Source: Streptomyces inhibens
GTDB lineage: Bacteria; Actinomycetota; Actinomycetes; Streptomycetales; Streptomycetaceae
DNA length: 60,189 nucleotides
Assembly: GCF_003389455.1 (NCBI RefSeq)
Contig: NZ_QUAC01000198.1
Span: forward strand, 40,000 to 100,188
Direction of reading: 5' to 3'
Shown here: in pieces, positions 1-10,314 of the stretch
Layout: every line of letters begins with the position of its first letter
Position numbering within the stretch: the stretch's first letter is position 1
The notes under the pieces: model-generated
Told to the model about the DNA's origin: nothing
The model's database searches: none
Seen by the model: the letters and a program-made list of their open reading frames with translations, nothing else
Position numbers and translations under genes: made by a program

Positions 1-624
1 GGGGCGCTCGCTCCTTGTGGCATGTGGGTCTCCTTGCCATTCCTGTGCCGGCCATGCGGCACCATCCGCACGGATCCTCGGTGTACGTCCGTACTCACTC
101 TGCGACGGCCCGGCTGACTCGGCGACAGCTGGGAGGACGGGCGGGCAGGCGGCCGTACCGGCGCGGCGGCGCAACTGCCGTACGCCCGCACCGCCGGCTG
201 TCGCCGAGTCAGCCGGCCCGGCCATCCGGACCGGCTGGTGTGCGATCCGGGTCCGCCGGGCTCCGACTTCAGGGCCGTACGGGGAGGCCGCCCGGCAGCT
301 CGTCGGGCTGCTCGTCGGATTGCTCAGCGGCCCTGAACTCACCGCTCAGGGCTGGTCATTGAGGGGTAGGCGGCAGTGGTGGAGCAGGCGCGGTCCAAGC
401 CGTGGTCCGGGGTGCCGACCCGCGGGCGCTCACTGCGCAGCGCGCGCAGGCGGCCCGACGGGCTGCGGTGACCGGCGCGGCGGCATTGCGCCCCACGGAG
501 CAGCGGCTGTTTCCTGCTCGGCGGACCGGGGACGCTGAAAGCGGAAGAGCGCACGGAACGACGGAGGGCAGGGCGTGGCCGGACATTCTTTCTGCGACCG
601 CATTCGCCCGTACGGGCTCGCGCC
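1..624. other. No supported gene; holds a large inverted repeat
   Basis: No reading frame in this stretch resembles a known family. The open frames look like GC-driven shadows, rich in Arg, Ala, Gly and Pro with no domain signature. The only clear structure is the inverted repeat at 110-216. It may be the eroded end of a gene lying to the left of the window. Confidence 0.5.
110..216. repeat. 20-bp perfect inverted repeat around a 67-nt spacer
   Basis: The arms at 110-129 (CCGGCTGACTCGGCGACAGC) and 197-216 are exact reverse complements. The flanking GGCCC/GGGCC bases nearly extend the pairing. There is no U-tract, and the spacer is long for a simple terminator. It could be an intergenic hairpin, a remnant of mobile-element ends, or a processed repeat. 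Confidence 0.65.
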
Positions 625-1284
625 ATGAGCCCCCGCGACGGGCAGCGGGCCATTGCGCGGACGCTGCTGGACCGTCACGGCGAAACCTACGCGGCACAGA
701 GCGGGATCCGGGTGGGCAACACCCCGCAGCCGCTCTATCAGCTGCTGGTGCTGTCCTGTCTGCTCAGTGCGCGTATTCGCGCGTCCGTGGCCGTGGCGTC
801 GGCGCGTGCCCTGTTCGACGCGGGAATGCGCACGCCGCGGCGGATGGCGGACGCGACCTGGCAACAGCGGGTCGACGCGCTCGGGGAGGGCGGTTACCGC
901 CGCTACGACGAGCGCACCTCCACCCAGCTCGGGGACGGCGCCGCGCTGCTGCTCGCCACGTACGGCGGTGACCTGCGGCGGATGCGGGAGGCGGCCGACG
1001 GCGACCTCGGTGCGCTGCGCGGCGCACTGCAGGGGCTGCCGGGCCTCGGGCCCGCGGGCTCCGCCATCTTTCTGCGCGAGGTGCAGGGCGTATGGACCGA
1101 ATTCGCCCCGTTTCTCGATGCCAAGGCCGTCCAGGGGGCGGAGCGGCTGGGCCTGCCGGGGGAGAGCGGGAAGCTGGCGCGGCTGGTCGGGACGGACGAG
1201 ATGGCGGCGTTCGCCTCGGGGCTGGTGCGCGCGGCGCTGGACCGGAGTGTTGTCGACGACGTACTTGAGGGGTCGCGGGCCTGA
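625..1284 (+). CDS. HhH-GPD (endonuclease III-like) DNA glycosylase
   Basis: A 219-residue protein of the helix-hairpin-helix GPD base-excision repair superfamily, which removes damaged bases from DNA. The N-terminal third (LYQLLVLSCLLSARI) matches the helical barrel of EndoIII proteins. The hairpin LPGLGPAGSAIFL lies near residue 135, followed about 20 residues later by an Asp in FLDAKAVQGAERLGL at the catalytic-Asp position. The EndoIII catalytic Lys is absent from the hairpin (GPAGS instead of GRKTA), so a monofunctional glycosylase without lyase activity is likely. No iron-sulfur cysteine cluster is seen at the C-terminus. The ATG has no good Shine-Dalgarno sequence, so the start is less certain than the family. 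Confidence 0.75.
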   Translation: MSPRDGQRAIARTLLDRHGETYAAQSGIRVGNTPQPLYQLLVLSCLLSARIRASVAVASARALFDAGMRTPRRMADATWQQRVDALGEGGYRRYDERTSTQLGDGAALLLATYGGDLRRMREAADGDLGALRGALQGLPGLGPAGSAIFLREVQGVWTEFAPFLDAKAVQGAERLGLPGESGKLARLVGTDEMAAFASGLVRAALDRSVVDDVLEGSRA

Positions 1285-1317
1285 TCCGACGGCCGGCACG
1301 GGCCGCGGCCGCGACCG

Positions 1318-1491
1318 TCACATGACCAGCGCCGCCAGCAAGGTGACACCCGCCAGGAACCAGGCGACATGGTCGCCCACCGCCTCCTCGGTGACCGCCT
1401 TGCCCAGTGCGGTGCCGAACGGCGGCAGTCCGGCGGGCGCCAGTGCGTCGGTCCCGAACAGCCCGCCCACCCGGGGGAGTTCGCGCCCGGG
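1318..1491 (-). pseudogene. C-terminal remnant of a proton-pumping NADH dehydrogenase/antiporter-like subunit
   Basis: The minus strand between two in-frame TGA codons (1494-1492 and 1320-1318) encodes about 57 residues with no convincing start. It contains AGLPPFGTALGKAVTEEA, a motif typical of NuoL/NuoN/MrpD/HyfB-type membrane subunits, and ends in a hydrophobic helix (VAWFLAGVTLLAALVM). Intact family members are 450-600 residues, so this is a 3' relic. It directly follows the phosphoketolase stop codon, so it could be co-transcribed but lacks its own translation signals. Confidence 0.5.
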
Positions 1492-3957
1492 TCAGCCCGG
1501 CCAGGTCCAGTCGGCGACCTCGGGCAGATCGGTGCCGTGCTCCCGGATCCAGGCGTGGTGGCGGGTACGGACGTCCGCCATGGCCTGCCGCAGCGCGAGG
1601 GCGCGCACCCCGAGCCCCGGCACCCGGTCCACCACATCCATCACCAGCCGGTACCGGTCGAGATCGTTGCGGACGACCATGTCGAAGGGCGTGGTGGTGG
1701 TGCCCTCCTCCTTGTAGCCGCGGACATGCAGATTCTGGTGGCCCGCGCGGTTGTAGCAGAGCCGGTGGATCAGCCATGGGTAGCCGTGGTACGCGAAGAT
1801 GACCGGCTTGTCGGGCGTGAACAGCGCGTCGTACTCGGAGTCCGGCATGCCGTGCGGGTGTACCCCGGCCGGCAGCAGCCGGGCCATGTCGACGACATTG
1901 ACCACCCGCACCGCCAGCTCCGGCAGATGCTCGCGCAGCAGACCCGCGGCGGCCAGCGTCTCCTGTGTGGGGACGTCCCCCGCGCAGGCGAGCACGACGT
2001 CAGGGGACCGGGTCTCCCGTGCTCGACCGGAGCCGAGGGCCTGGGGGACGTCGCCGTCCTCGGTGCCCGCCCACTCCCAGGCGCCGGCGCCGCGTGCGCA
2101 GTGCGCGCGGGCCTCGTCCAGGGTCAGCCAGTCGAAGCTCGGCTGTTTGCCGGCCACGATCACATTGACGTAGTCGCGGCTGCGCAGCGCATGCTCGGCC
2201 ACCGAGAGCAGGGTGTTGGCGTCCGGCGGCAGATAGACCCGGACGACCTCGGGGCTCTTGTTGAGGATGTGGTCGACGAAGCCGGGGTCCTGGTGGGAGA
2301 AGCCGTTGTGGTCCTGCCGCCAGACGTGTGAGGTGAGCAGATAGTTCAGCGAGGCGATCGGGCGCCGCCAGGGCAGCCGACGGGCGGTCCGCAGCCATTT
2401 GACGTGCTGGTTGACCATGGAGTCGACGATGTGCGCGAACGCCTCGTAGCTGGAGAAGAGCCCGTGCCGGCCGGTGAGGAGATAGCCCTCCAGCCACCCC
2501 TGGCACAGATGCTCCGAGAGCACCTCCATGACCCGGCCGCCCCGCGCGAGATGCTCGTCGGTGTCGAGCGTGGCGGCCTGCCAGGCCTTGCCGGTGGCGC
2601 CGTAGAGCGCCCCCAGCCGGTTCGACTCGGTCTCGTCGGGGCCCACGACCCGGAAGTCGCGGCGCTGTGCGGTGGCCTCCATGACCGCTTTCAGCAGACC
2701 GCCCAGCACCCGGGTCGGCTCGTGCAGCACGGTGCCGCGCTTGTCGACCTCCACCGCATGCCCCTCCAGTGGCGGGATCGGCAGCTCCCGCAGCAGCAGA
2801 CCGCCATTGGCGTGCGGTGAGGCGCCCAGCCGGCGCGTTCCCGCGGGCACGCAGGCGAGCACCTCCGGGCGCGGCCGGCCCTCGGCGTCGAACAGCTCGT
2901 CCGGCCGGTACGAGCGCAGCCAGGCCTCCAGCTGCCGCAGATGCCCGGCGTTCTCGCGCACCCCGGCCAGCGGGACCTGGTGGGAGCGCCAGGTGCCCTC
3001 GACGGGCTGCCCGTCGACCTCGTGCGGACCGGTCCAGCCCTTGGGGGTACGCAGCACGATCATGGGCCAGCGGGGGCGCTCCGTCGCGCCCTCGGTACGG
3101 GCCCGGCGCCGGATCCCGTCGATCGTGTCCAGGCAGTGGTCCATCGCGGCGGCCATCGCCTGGTGCACCGCCATGGGGTCGTCGCCGGTGACATGGACCG
3201 GATCATGGCCGTAGCCGCGCAGCAGGTCGTCCAGCTCGTCCTGCGGGATGCGGGCGAGCACCGTCGGATTGGCGATCTTGTAGCCGTTGAGGTGCAGGAT
3301 CGGCAGCACGGCGCCGTCGTGCACCGGGTCGAGGAACTTCGTGGCGTGCCAGGACGCGGCGAGCGGCCCGGTCTCCGCCTCGCCGTCGCCGATCACGCAG
3401 GCGACCAGCAGCTCCGGATTGTCGAACGCCGCGCCGTAGGCATGGGTGAGGGAGTAGCCCAGCTCACCGCCCTCGTGGATCGAGCCCGGCGTCTCGGGGG
3501 AGACATGGCTGGGCACCCCGCCGGGGAACGAGAACTGCCTGAACAGCCGGGCCATGCCTTCGCCGTCCCGGGTGACGTCGGGGTACGTCTCGGAGTACGT
3601 GCCGTCCAGCCAGGAGTTGGCCACCACGGCGGGGCCGCCGTGCCCGGGGCCCCATACGCACAGCGCGTCCAGCTCGCGGGCCTTGATGACGCGGTTGAGG
3701 TGGGTGTGCACCAGGTTCAGGCCGGGCGAGGTGCCCCAGTGGCCCAGCAGCCGCGGCTTGATGTGCTCGGGGCTCAGCGGCGCCGTCAGCAGCGGATTGG
3801 CCATCAGATAGATCTGCCCCACGGCCAGATAGTTGGCGGCCCGCCAGTGGGCGTCGAGCGCAGATAACTCGGCGGCGCCGAGCGGCCCCGGCGCGCCTGC
3901 CTCTGCCGTTCCTGCCCCCGTCGTTCCTGCCTCTGCCGACGTTTGCGCGTCGTGCAT
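1492..3957 (-). CDS. xfp: Xylulose-5-phosphate/fructose-6-phosphate phosphoketolase
   Basis: A thiamine diphosphate enzyme of about 821 residues that splits xylulose 5-phosphate (and often fructose 6-phosphate) with phosphate into acetyl phosphate plus an aldose phosphate. Length is normal. Signatures include [27 protein letters not shown], the diphosphate/Mg site [11 protein letters not shown] and [13 protein letters not shown], with the C-terminal transketolase-like part ending near [10 protein letters not shown] chose the ATG at 3957 (MHDAQ) because AGGAG sits 6 nt upstream; an ATG two codons earlier abuts the ribosome site and a further upstream in-frame ATG (3993) has none. The N-terminal 25 residues are Ala/Gly-rich and probably disordered. 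No acetate kinase gene is adjacent, so the acetyl phosphate must be used elsewhere. Confidence 0.96.
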   Translation of the reverse strand: MHDAQTSAEAGTTGAGTAEAGAPGPLGAAELSALDAHWRAANYLAVGQIYLMANPLLTAPLSPEHIKPRLLGHWGTSPGLNLVHTHLNRVIKARELDALCVWGPGHGGPAVVANSWLDGTYSETYPDVTRDGEGMARLFRQFSFPGGVPSHVSPETPGSIHEGGELGYSLTHAYGAAFDNPELLVACVIGDGEAETGPLAASWHATKFLDPVHDGAVLPILHLNGYKIANPTVLARIPQDELDDLLRGYGHDPVHVTGDDPMAVHQAMAAAMDHCLDTIDGIRRRARTEGATERPRWPMIVLRTPKGWTGPHEVDGQPVEGTWRSHQVPLAGVRENAGHLRQLEAWLRSYRPDELFDAEGRPRPEVLACVPAGTRRLGASPHANGGLLLRELPIPPLEGHAVEVDKRGTVLHEPTRVLGGLLKAVMEATAQRRDFRVVGPDETESNRLGALYGATGKAWQAATLDTDEHLARGGRVMEVLSEHLCQGWLEGYLLTGRHGLFSSYEAFAHIVDSMVNQHVKWLRTARRLPWRRPIASLNYLLTSHVWRQDHNGFSHQDPGFVDHILNKSPEVVRVYLPPDANTLLSVAEHALRSRDYVNVIVAGKQPSFDWLTLDEARAHCARGAGAWEWAGTEDGDVPQALGSGRARETRSPDVVLACAGDVPTQETLAAAGLLREHLPELAVRVVNVVDMARLLPAGVHPHGMPDSEYDALFTPDKPVIFAYHGYPWLIHRLCYNRAGHQNLHVRGYKEEGTTTTPFDMVVRNDLDRYRLVMDVVDRVPGLGVRALALRQAMADVRTRHHAWIREHGTDLPEVADWTWPG

Positions 3958-4040
3958 GCTCATCTCCTCACCAGGGTGGCGTGCACCACGCAATACACCT
4001 TGCTGTCGTGACGCTGTGCGTGCAACCGGGGTCGGCCGGC

Positions 4041-4280
4041 TCAGTCGGGCGGCTCGGGGGCCGGGTGCTCGCCCGGCTCCGCACCGGGCGGCTCCGTGGG
4101 GTTCGGGCCCGGCTCGTCCGGTTCCGGTTCGGCCGGAACCGGGTCACGCGGCACCGGACGGGGATCGCTCGGCACGGGGCCCGGTCCCTTGGGCTCGCGT
4201 TCCGTGGTCATGGCGCACGCGGTCACGGCGTCCGTGGTCATGGCGTCGGCGGTCATGGTGTCAGCGGTTATCGCGGTCAT
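4041..4280 (-). CDS. Small protein with MTxDA repeats and a Pro/Glu-rich tail
   Basis: A 79-residue protein of unknown function. GGAAGGAG lies 6 nt before the ATG, an unusually good ribosome site that supports translation. The N-terminal third is a degenerate pentapeptide repeat ([20 protein letters not shown]), encoded by a roughly 15-bp tandem repeat of GTCATGGCGTCGGCG type on the plus strand. The rest is acidic and proline-rich ([21 protein letters not shown]) and predicted disordered. It has no membrane segment or signal peptide. It lies upstream of phosphoketolase in the same direction with an 83-nt gap, so they may share a transcript. I do not recognise a family. Confidence 0.55.
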   Translation of the reverse strand: MTAITADTMTADAMTTDAVTACAMTTEREPKGPGPVPSDPRPVPRDPVPAEPEPDEPGPNPTEPPGAEPGEHPAPEPPD

Positions 4281-4378
4281 GGCGCTCTCCTTCCTCTCCA
4301 TCGTGCGTCCAATGCCCGTGGTCGGCCCGTTCAAGAAAAAAACCCAAAAGCGCGTTCGTACAGCGCTACGTTCATGCC

Positions 4379-4686
4379 ATGCATGGACGCACACCGGACG
4401 GCAGCGCCGGAGACGTCGACTACGGCTCCGTGGGCCAGGGATATGCCGACCACCGCAAGCCCGATGACCGGATCGCCGCCCGGATCCGCCAGGCGCTCGC
4501 GCGCCGTTGACGCCGTCGCCGAACAACTCCCCTTCGTCGACGACTCGTTCGACGCCGCCATGACGCCCTTCAGCGTGCACCAGGCGCGACCTCGACAGCG
4601 GCGGCTGGGACAAGCAGTTCGGTTCACTGCACGAACAGCCTTACCACGAAGGCTCGTTGGTGATGCTCCGCCCGGTCCCCGCCTGA
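4379..4686 (+). pseudogene. Deleted, frameshifted class I SAM methyltransferase
   Basis: Three pieces of one methyltransferase lie in order in different frames. First comes an N-terminal piece with DYGSVGQGYADHRKPDDRIA ending in a stop at 4508-4510. Then comes AVDAVAEQLPFVDDSFDAAM plus FSVHQ, the motif IV region of type 11 methyltransferases. Last is a C-terminal tail with SGGWDKQFGSLHEQPYHEG ending at 4686. The glycine-rich SAM loop that should separate pieces one and two is missing, and so is most of the C-terminal half between pieces two and three. At least two internal deletions have inactivated it. Confidence 0.8.
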
Positions 4687-4708
4687 GACGGCGGGCAGGA
4701 GACGAAGC

Positions 4709-7700
4709 TCAGTACACATCGCGGACATAGCGCTTCTCGGCCGCGAGCTGCTTGACGTAGCCGGCCGCCGCGTCCTCCGTGAGGCCGCCGTGCGCGACGG
4801 CGATATCGCGCAGCGCACGGTCGACATCCTTGGCCATCCGGGAGGCGTCACCGCACACATAGAAATGGGCACCGTCCTGGAGCCAGGCCCACAGATGGGC
4901 GCCGTGCTCGCGCATCCGGTCCTGGACATAGACCTTGGCGCGCTGATCACGGGAGAAGGCGGTGTCCAGACGGGTGAGCAGCCCGTCGCGGCGCAGCCCG
5001 TCGAGTGCGTCCTCGTAGTAGAAGTCCGTGGCGCGGCGCTGTTCGCCGAAGAAGAGCCAGTTGGGGGCGCGGTGGCCGCGGGCGCGCCGCTCGTCGAGGA
5101 AGCCGACGAAGGGCGCGACGCCGGTACCGGGGCCCACCATCACCATCGGGGTGACCGGGTCGGCCGGCGGCCGGAAGTGGGCGGTGCGCCGGACGAAGAC
5201 CGGCACCGGGCTCCCCGGCTCGGCATCGGCCAGAAAGGCCGAGGCGACGCCCTTGCGCGGGTGGCCGCGGTGGTTGTCGTAGCGGACGACGGAGACCGTC
5301 AGACGGATCAGCCCGGGGTCGGTCAGCGGGCTCGACGATATGGAGTACAGCCGGGGTTGCAGCCGGGTGAGCACGGCGGCCCACTCCGCCGCGGCCGCCC
5401 GGACCGGGTGTTCGGCGATCACATCGACGGCCTGCCGGCCCCAGGCCCACTGCGCGAACTCGCCCTTGTTGTCCGGCCGTAGCAGCTTCTTGAGGACCCG
5501 GTCGCCGGTGCGTTCGGCGACCAGCCGGAGGAGACCCGGGGTGATCGTGGTGATGTCCAGATGGCGGTGCAGGGCCTCGCCGAGCGGCAGGGCGCCGAGG
5601 CCGGTGAGGTCCACGGCGGCGGCGGGGTCGAGCCCGGCGATGGCCAGCCACTCCGCGACCAACTCGGGGCAGTTCTGCGGCTGTACGCCGAGCGCGTCGC
5701 CCACCTCGTAGTCCAGCGGTGTGCCGTCGCCGTCACGGGTGTCGAAGGTGAACCGGCGCACCTCCTTGGTGGCACCGGGGCGGCTCAGCAGCTCGTTGCC
5801 GACGAGCCGGGCGAGGGCGGGCGCGGCCTTGGAGGGGCGGGCGGCGGCCGGGGCGGGGGCCGAAGCGGTGCCCGGTGCGGCGGTGCGCGGATCCACGGCG
5901 GTGTCGTCCTCCGCCCCGCCGCCCGGCTCCGCGCCGTCCGCCAGGGCCGTGAGCACCTGATCGAGCCACTGCCCCGCGGGCTGCTCGTAGTCCGGCTCGC
6001 AGTCGGTACGGGGCACCAGCCGCACCGCGCCCAGCTCGGCGAGGCGTGCGTCGAGCCGCCGGCCGTGGCCACAGAAATCGTCGTACGAGGAGTCGCCCAG
6101 CGCGAGCACGGAGTAGCGCATCCCGTCCAGCCGCGGAGTGTCCGGCGCGTTCAGGGTCTCCCAGAAGCCCGATCCGTTGTCGGGGGCGTCGCCGTCGCCG
6201 AAGGTGCTGGTGACGATGAGCAGATCGGCGCCGCGCGGCAGCGTGGCCGGCGCGCTGTCGTCCATGCTCAGCAGCGTCGTCTCCCGCCCGCTGCCCTTCA
6301 GCCGCCGGGCCGCGTCGGCGGCGATCTCCTCGGCGTTGCCGGTCTGTGAGGCCCACAGCACGATGAGCGCACGGGTGGGCGTGGCGCCGGCCGCCTCGGC
6401 GGGCCCGTCCGCCGGGTCCGCCGTCGTCGGCGAGGTGCCCGGAGCGCGCGAGAACATCCCGGCCAGCACCCCGTTGACCCACAGCGCACTCTCCGCAGTG
6501 AACGGCGCCTGAGCCGGCAGTACGGGCGTGCCGACGGCGGGTGCGGAGCGGAGCCCGGCGAGAAAGCCGGACAGGTAGCGGCGCTCGTGCTCGGCCAGCA
6601 CCGGCGGCGCCGGATCGTCGACCCGGAACACCTCGGCCAGCACCGCCAGCGCACCGCGGCCCCCCGGCCCGTGGCCGTCACCGTGCTCCGCCGCACCGCC
6701 ACCGCGCGCCGTACCCGCCCCGCCCTGCGGATGTCCGACATCGCCCGCGACCCTGGCCAGCGACACCGCACACACCTTGAACCCGGGCTGGAAGGAGACC
6801 GGATCGACCGCGTCATGGGTCACCGCGTTGACGCTGAGGTACTCGCCGAACAGATCGTTCCAGTGGAACGGCGCAAAGCAGTTCCCCGGGCGCACCCGGT
6901 CGGTCACCACGGCGGGCAGCACCGCCCGGCCGCGACGTGAGGCGACCTCCACCGCGTCCCCCTCCCCGATGCCCAGCGCCGCCGCGTCCTGCGGATGGAG
7001 CTCGACGAACGGGCCGGGGTTGAGCCTGTTCAGCTTGGCGACCTTGCCGGTCTTGGTCAGGGTGTGCCACTGGTGCTGGAGCCGGCCGGTGTTCAGGACG
7101 AACGGGAAGTCGTCGTCGGGCATCTCGGCCGCGGGCAGATGCGGCCGGGCGAAGAACACGGCCCGGCCGGTGGCGGTGGGGAAGGACAGCCGGGGCCGGC
7201 TGCCGTCCGCCCGCTCGTCCAGCTCCTGGCTGACGCCGTCGTTGAGGTAGCGCACCGGATTGCGGTCCGGCCCGTCGGCGGCGGCGCTGGGCCACTGCAC
7301 GGGAGTGCGCCGCAGCCGCTCGTACGACACCCCGCGCAGGTCATACCCCGTCTGCGGGTTCCACGCGCGCTTGATCTCCTCGAATATCTCCTCCGCGCTC
7401 CGGTAGCCGAAGGCCTCCTCGTACCCCATCTCGCAGGCGATCCGCGCGATGATCCGCCAGTCCGGCCAGGCCTCGCCCGGCGGGTCGGCGGCCTGCCGCA
7501 CCAGCGTCAGATTGCGCTCCGAGTTGACCATCACACCCTCGGACTCCGCCCACATGGCGGCCGGCAGCACCACATCGGCGTACGCATTGGTCTCGGTCTC
7601 CGCGAAGACGTCCTGCGCGACGACGAAGTCCGCCGCCTCCAGCCCCTCGATGACCGTCCGGCGGTTGGCCACCGAGGCGACGGGGTTGGTGCAGATGATC

Positions 7701-8938
7701 CAGCACGCCTTGATGTCCCCGTCCGCCATCCGCCGGAACATCTCGACGGTGCCCTGGCCGGCCCCGTCCGCCCGCAGCGCCCCCCGCTCCAGGCCCCACA
7801 GATCCTCGATGAACGCACGGTCCTCGGCCACCAGCGCCGACCGCTGCCCGGGCAGGCCCGGCCCCATGTAGCCCATCTCGCGGCCGCCCATCGCATTGGG
7901 CTGGCCGGTGAGCGAGAACGGGCCGCTGCCGGGGCGGCAGATCGCGCCGGTCGCCAGATGCAGATTGATCAGTGCGTTGGTGTTCCAGGTGCCGTGGGTG
8001 CTCTGGTTCAGGCCCATGGTCCAGCAGCTCATCCACGCGCCCGCCGTGCCGATCCACTCGGCGGCCTGCCGGATGTCCGCCTCCGGGATCCCGGTGAGCT
8101 CCGCGACCGTCGCGGGCGGATAGTCCTGGAGGAAGGCCGGCATGGCCTCCCACCCCTCGGTGTGCTCGGCGATGAACTCCGTGTCGACCTGGCCGTTCTC
8201 GACCAGCAGATGCAGCAGACCGTTCATCAGCGCCAGATCCGCACCCGGCGCGATCTGCAGGAACAGGTCCGCCTTGGCGGCGGTGGCGGTGCGTCGCGGA
8301 TCGACCACGATCAGCTTGGCGCCCGCCTTCACCCGTTCCATCAGCCGCAGGAAGAGGATCGGGTGGCAGTCGGCCATGTTGGAGCCGATGACGAGGAACA
8401 CCTCGGCGTGCTCGAAGTCTTGGTACGAGCCGGGCGGGCCGTCCGCGCCCAGGGACAGCTTGTAGCCGCTGCCGGCGCTCGCCATGCACAGCCGGGAGTT
8501 GGATTCGATGTGCCCGGTGCGCACAAACCCCTTGGCGAGCTTGTTCGCCAGGTACTGCGCCTCCAGCGTCATCTGCCCGGACACATAGAGCGCGAGGGCG
8601 TCCGGGCCGTGCTCGTCGACGATCTCGCGCAGCCGCCGCGCGGTCTGCTTGATCGCCGTGTCCATCGCCGTGGCCACCGGCTCGTCGCCGCGGTCCGTGC
8701 GCACCAGGGCGCTGGACAGCCGCCCCGGCGCGGCGAGCAGCTCGGCGCTGGTCGCCCCCTTGGTGCAGAGCCGGCCACCGTTCGCCGGGTGCGCCTTGTC
8801 ACCGGCGGCCCTGCGGACCGTACGCCGGCCGTCCGGGCCCGTCGCGACGTCCAGGACGATCCCACAGCCGACACCGCAGTACGAGCACGCCGTCCGCACC
8901 TGCGTGATGCTCTCTGTCAGCGGTTTCGGTGCGGTCAC
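4709..8938 (-). CDS. Assimilatory nitrate reductase fused to a CysJ-like flavoprotein reductase
   Basis: A 1,409-residue cytoplasmic fusion that should reduce nitrate to nitrite using NAD(P)H electrons delivered by its own C-terminus. Residues 1-60 bind a [4Fe-4S] cluster (C18, C21, C25, C58 in CSYCGVGC and GRLCTKG). Residues 60-700 form the bis-MGD molybdopterin oxidoreductase domains, including the dinucleotide-binding part with [16 protein letters not shown]. From about 840 there is a flavodoxin domain ([14 protein letters not shown]), then an FAD domain (RLYSISSSP) and a nucleotide-binding domain ([13 protein letters not shown], ending ...KRYVRDVY). The middle part matches CysJ N-termini. 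This architecture is known in Streptomyces as nitrate reductase/sulfite reductase flavoprotein alpha. No nitrite reductase is nearby. GlnR-like half-sites precede it. Confidence 0.93.
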   Translation of the reverse strand: MTAPKPLTESITQVRTACSYCGVGCGIVLDVATGPDGRRTVRRAAGDKAHPANGGRLCTKGATSAELLAAPGRLSSALVRTDRGDEPVATAMDTAIKQTARRLREIVDEHGPDALALYVSGQMTLEAQYLANKLAKGFVRTGHIESNSRLCMASAGSGYKLSLGADGPPGSYQDFEHAEVFLVIGSNMADCHPILFLRLMERVKAGAKLIVVDPRRTATAAKADLFLQIAPGADLALMNGLLHLLVENGQVDTEFIAEHTEGWEAMPAFLQDYPPATVAELTGIPEADIRQAAEWIGTAGAWMSCWTMGLNQSTHGTWNTNALINLHLATGAICRPGSGPFSLTGQPNAMGGREMGYMGPGLPGQRSALVAEDRAFIEDLWGLERGALRADGAGQGTVEMFRRMADGDIKACWIICTNPVASVANRRTVIEGLEAADFVVAQDVFAETETNAYADVVLPAAMWAESEGVMVNSERNLTLVRQAADPPGEAWPDWRIIARIACEMGYEEAFGYRSAEEIFEEIKRAWNPQTGYDLRGVSYERLRRTPVQWPSAAADGPDRNPVRYLNDGVSQELDERADGSRPRLSFPTATGRAVFFARPHLPAAEMPDDDFPFVLNTGRLQHQWHTLTKTGKVAKLNRLNPGPFVELHPQDAAALGIGEGDAVEVASRRGRAVLPAVVTDRVRPGNCFAPFHWNDLFGEYLSVNAVTHDAVDPVSFQPGFKVCAVSLARVAGDVGHPQGGAGTARGGGAAEHGDGHGPGGRGALAVLAEVFRVDDPAPPVLAEHERRYLSGFLAGLRSAPAVGTPVLPAQAPFTAESALWVNGVLAGMFSRAPGTSPTTADPADGPAEAAGATPTRALIVLWASQTGNAEEIAADAARRLKGSGRETTLLSMDDSAPATLPRGADLLIVTSTFGDGDAPDNGSGFWETLNAPDTPRLDGMRYSVLALGDSSYDDFCGHGRRLDARLAELGAVRLVPRTDCEPDYEQPAGQWLDQVLTALADGAEPGGGAEDDTAVDPRTAAPGTASAPAPAAARPSKAAPALARLVGNELLSRPGATKEVRRFTFDTRDGDGTPLDYEVGDALGVQPQNCPELVAEWLAIAGLDPAAAVDLTGLGALPLGEALHRHLDITTITPGLLRLVAERTGDRVLKKLLRPDNKGEFAQWAWGRQAVDVIAEHPVRAAAAEWAAVLTRLQPRLYSISSSPLTDPGLIRLTVSVVRYDNHRGHPRKGVASAFLADAEPGSPVPVFVRRTAHFRPPADPVTPMVMVGPGTGVAPFVGFLDERRARGHRAPNWLFFGEQRRATDFYYEDALDGLRRDGLLTRLDTAFSRDQRAKVYVQDRMREHGAHLWAWLQDGAHFYVCGDASRMAKDVDRALRDIAVAHGGLTEDAAAGYVKQLAAEKRYVRDVY

Positions 8939-8988
8939 GGACGGTCCCCTTCGTGGTCGGATGCTCGCCCCGACCCTACGGATCGCCC

Positions 8989-9030
8989 GTTAACCGGGTG
9001 TCACGCCAGGAGATCACCCGTGGTTACGAC
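8989..9030 (-). promoter_or_regulatory. Candidate GlnR binding site before the nitrate reductase gene
   Basis: Read on the minus strand, four 5-mers are spaced like GlnR a/b half-sites: GTAAC-n6-TGATC-n7-GTGAC-n6-TTAAC, beginning about 50 bp before the ATG. The known actinobacterial consensus is close to GTNAC-n6-GAAAC. The GTNAC halves match exactly; the other halves are degenerate. GlnR activates nitrate assimilation genes in Streptomyces, so context supports the call, but it rests on pattern reading only. Confidence 0.45.
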
Positions 9031-9066
9031 GGCCACACAGTCGCCCCCGGCGCCCGGTGAGATCCG

Positions 9067-9086
9067 GCCGGCGGTCCGCCGCCGGC
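9067..9086 (-). terminator. GC-rich hairpin after the siderophore operon
   Basis: A perfect 8-bp stem GCCGGCGG/CCGCCGGC with a 4-nt loop starts 8 bp beyond the stop of the last siderophore gene (minus strand). There is no T-run, as is common for streptomycete terminators. It separates the iron-controlled operon from the nitrate reductase promoter. Confidence 0.55.
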
Positions 9087-9093
9087 GCGCCAC

Positions 9094-10314
9094 TCAGCCC
9101 TCCTCCGTCCCGCCCAGGAAGTGGAACCCCGGCCGCGGATGCATCAGGAAGTCATGGTGCGAGATGTTCCAGGCGTACGCGCCGGCCAGGCCGAACGCCA
9201 CCCGGTCGCCGGCGCGCAGACCGGCGGCCGGGACGTTCCTGGACAGCAGATCCTTCGGCGTGCACAGCTGGCCGGTGAGGGTGACCCGGTCGCCCCGGGC
9301 GGCGGAGCGCGGCCAGGGGTGCGGCCAGGGCGCGTCGGACGGCAGGACCGTGCAGGGCTGGTCGTGGCCCTTGGTCGCGGGGGTGCGCAGATGGTGGGTG
9401 CCGCCGCGGACCACGGCGAACTCCTCGCCGTGGCTGTGCTTCACATCCAGCACCTCGGTGGCGTACCAGCCGCAGTACGCGGTGAGCGCACGGCCCGGCT
9501 CGATGCGCAGGGTGAGCCCGGGGTGGGCGGCGGTGAGCCGCTCCAGGCCCGCGCCGTACGCCGCCCAGTCGAAGCGGCGCTCCGGCGCGGCGTAATCGAC
9601 GGCCATACCGCCGCCGATGACCACCTCGTGCAGTGTGATGTCGTGGCGGGCGGCCAGCCCTGCCGACCAGCTCACGATCGAGGAGGCCACCGCGAGCTGT
9701 TCCGCCGCCTCCAGACCACTGGCCAAGTGGGCGTGGATGCCGCGGAGTTCGAGCTGCGGGCAGGTGCCGTCGGTGAGCAGCCGGACGACGTCGTCGGCCT
9801 GGTCCGGGTCCAGCCCGAAAGGCGTGGGACGGCCGCCCATGGCGAGCGACACGCTGTCCAGCGCACCGTCGCCCACCGGCAGGTTGAAGCGCGGCAGCAC
9901 CGTGATCCGGCGGCCCGGGGCCTGCCGGACGGCGAGGGCGGCGAGCATATGGAGTTCGTAGACGCTCTCCACATGGAAGCGCTCGACGCCCAGCTCCAGC
10001 GCCGAAGCGAGCTCCGCCGGCGTCTTGCCGGGCCCGCCGAAGGCCAGCGGGGATCCGGGCACGGCCTTGCCGACGTGCGCCAGCTCGCCGCCGGAGGAGA
10101 CCTCGTAACCGTGCACATACGGCCGCAGCGCCGTCAGGATCTCCGGCTCCGGGTTGGCCTTGGCCGCGTAGTACAGCTCGACGCGTTCGGGCAGGGCGGC
10201 TCGCACCGCGGCCGCATGTTCCCGAAGGGCCGTCAGATCGTAGAGATATGCCGGCAGTTCCTCGGAGGACAGGGCCAGGGCGCGGTCGCGGACCAGCGGT
10301 GTGGGGGTGGTCAT
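9094..10314 (-). CDS. Type III PLP-dependent decarboxylase, PvsE/SbnH-like
   Basis: A 406-residue fold type III (alanine racemase/DAP decarboxylase) enzyme. YYAAKANPEPE carries the PLP lysine near residue 51. HLASGL, the phosphate-binding GGGMAVDY and EPGRALTAYCGWY are all present. In siderophore clusters this family makes an amine building block by decarboxylation: PvsE in vibrioferrin (ethanolamine unit) and SbnH in staphyloferrin B. Its ATG overlaps the stop of the upstream synthetase gene (ATGA), so it is translationally coupled, and it is the last gene of the operon. The exact amino-acid substrate cannot be read from sequence. A diaminopimelate or ornithine decarboxylase for primary metabolism is less likely given the neighbours. 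Confidence 0.88.
   Translation of the reverse strand: MTTPTPLVRDRALALSSEELPAYLYDLTALREHAAAVRAALPERVELYYAAKANPEPEILTALRPYVHGYEVSSGGELAHVGKAVPGSPLAFGGPGKTPAELASALELGVERFHVESVYELHMLAALAVRQAPGRRITVLPRFNLPVGDGALDSVSLAMGGRPTPFGLDPDQADDVVRLLTDGTCPQLELRGIHAHLASGLEAAEQLAVASSIVSWSAGLAARHDITLHEVVIGGGMAVDYAAPERRFDWAAYGAGLERLTAAHPGLTLRIEPGRALTAYCGWYATEVLDVKHSHGEEFAVVRGGTHHLRTPATKGHDQPCTVLPSDAPWPHPWPRSAARGDRVTLTGQLCTPKDLLSRNVPAAGLRAGDRVAFGLAGAYAWNISHHDFLMHPRPGFHFLGGTEEG

Noticed and set aside
17..538. 173-codon open frame at the left edge
   Set aside because: No recognisable domain, no ribosome site and composition typical of shadows; left unannotated.
6995..9595. 866-codon plus-strand open frame
   Set aside because: It lies antisense to the nitrate reductase gene, has no ribosome site or domain, and is His/Arg/Gly-rich as expected of a GC-biased shadow.
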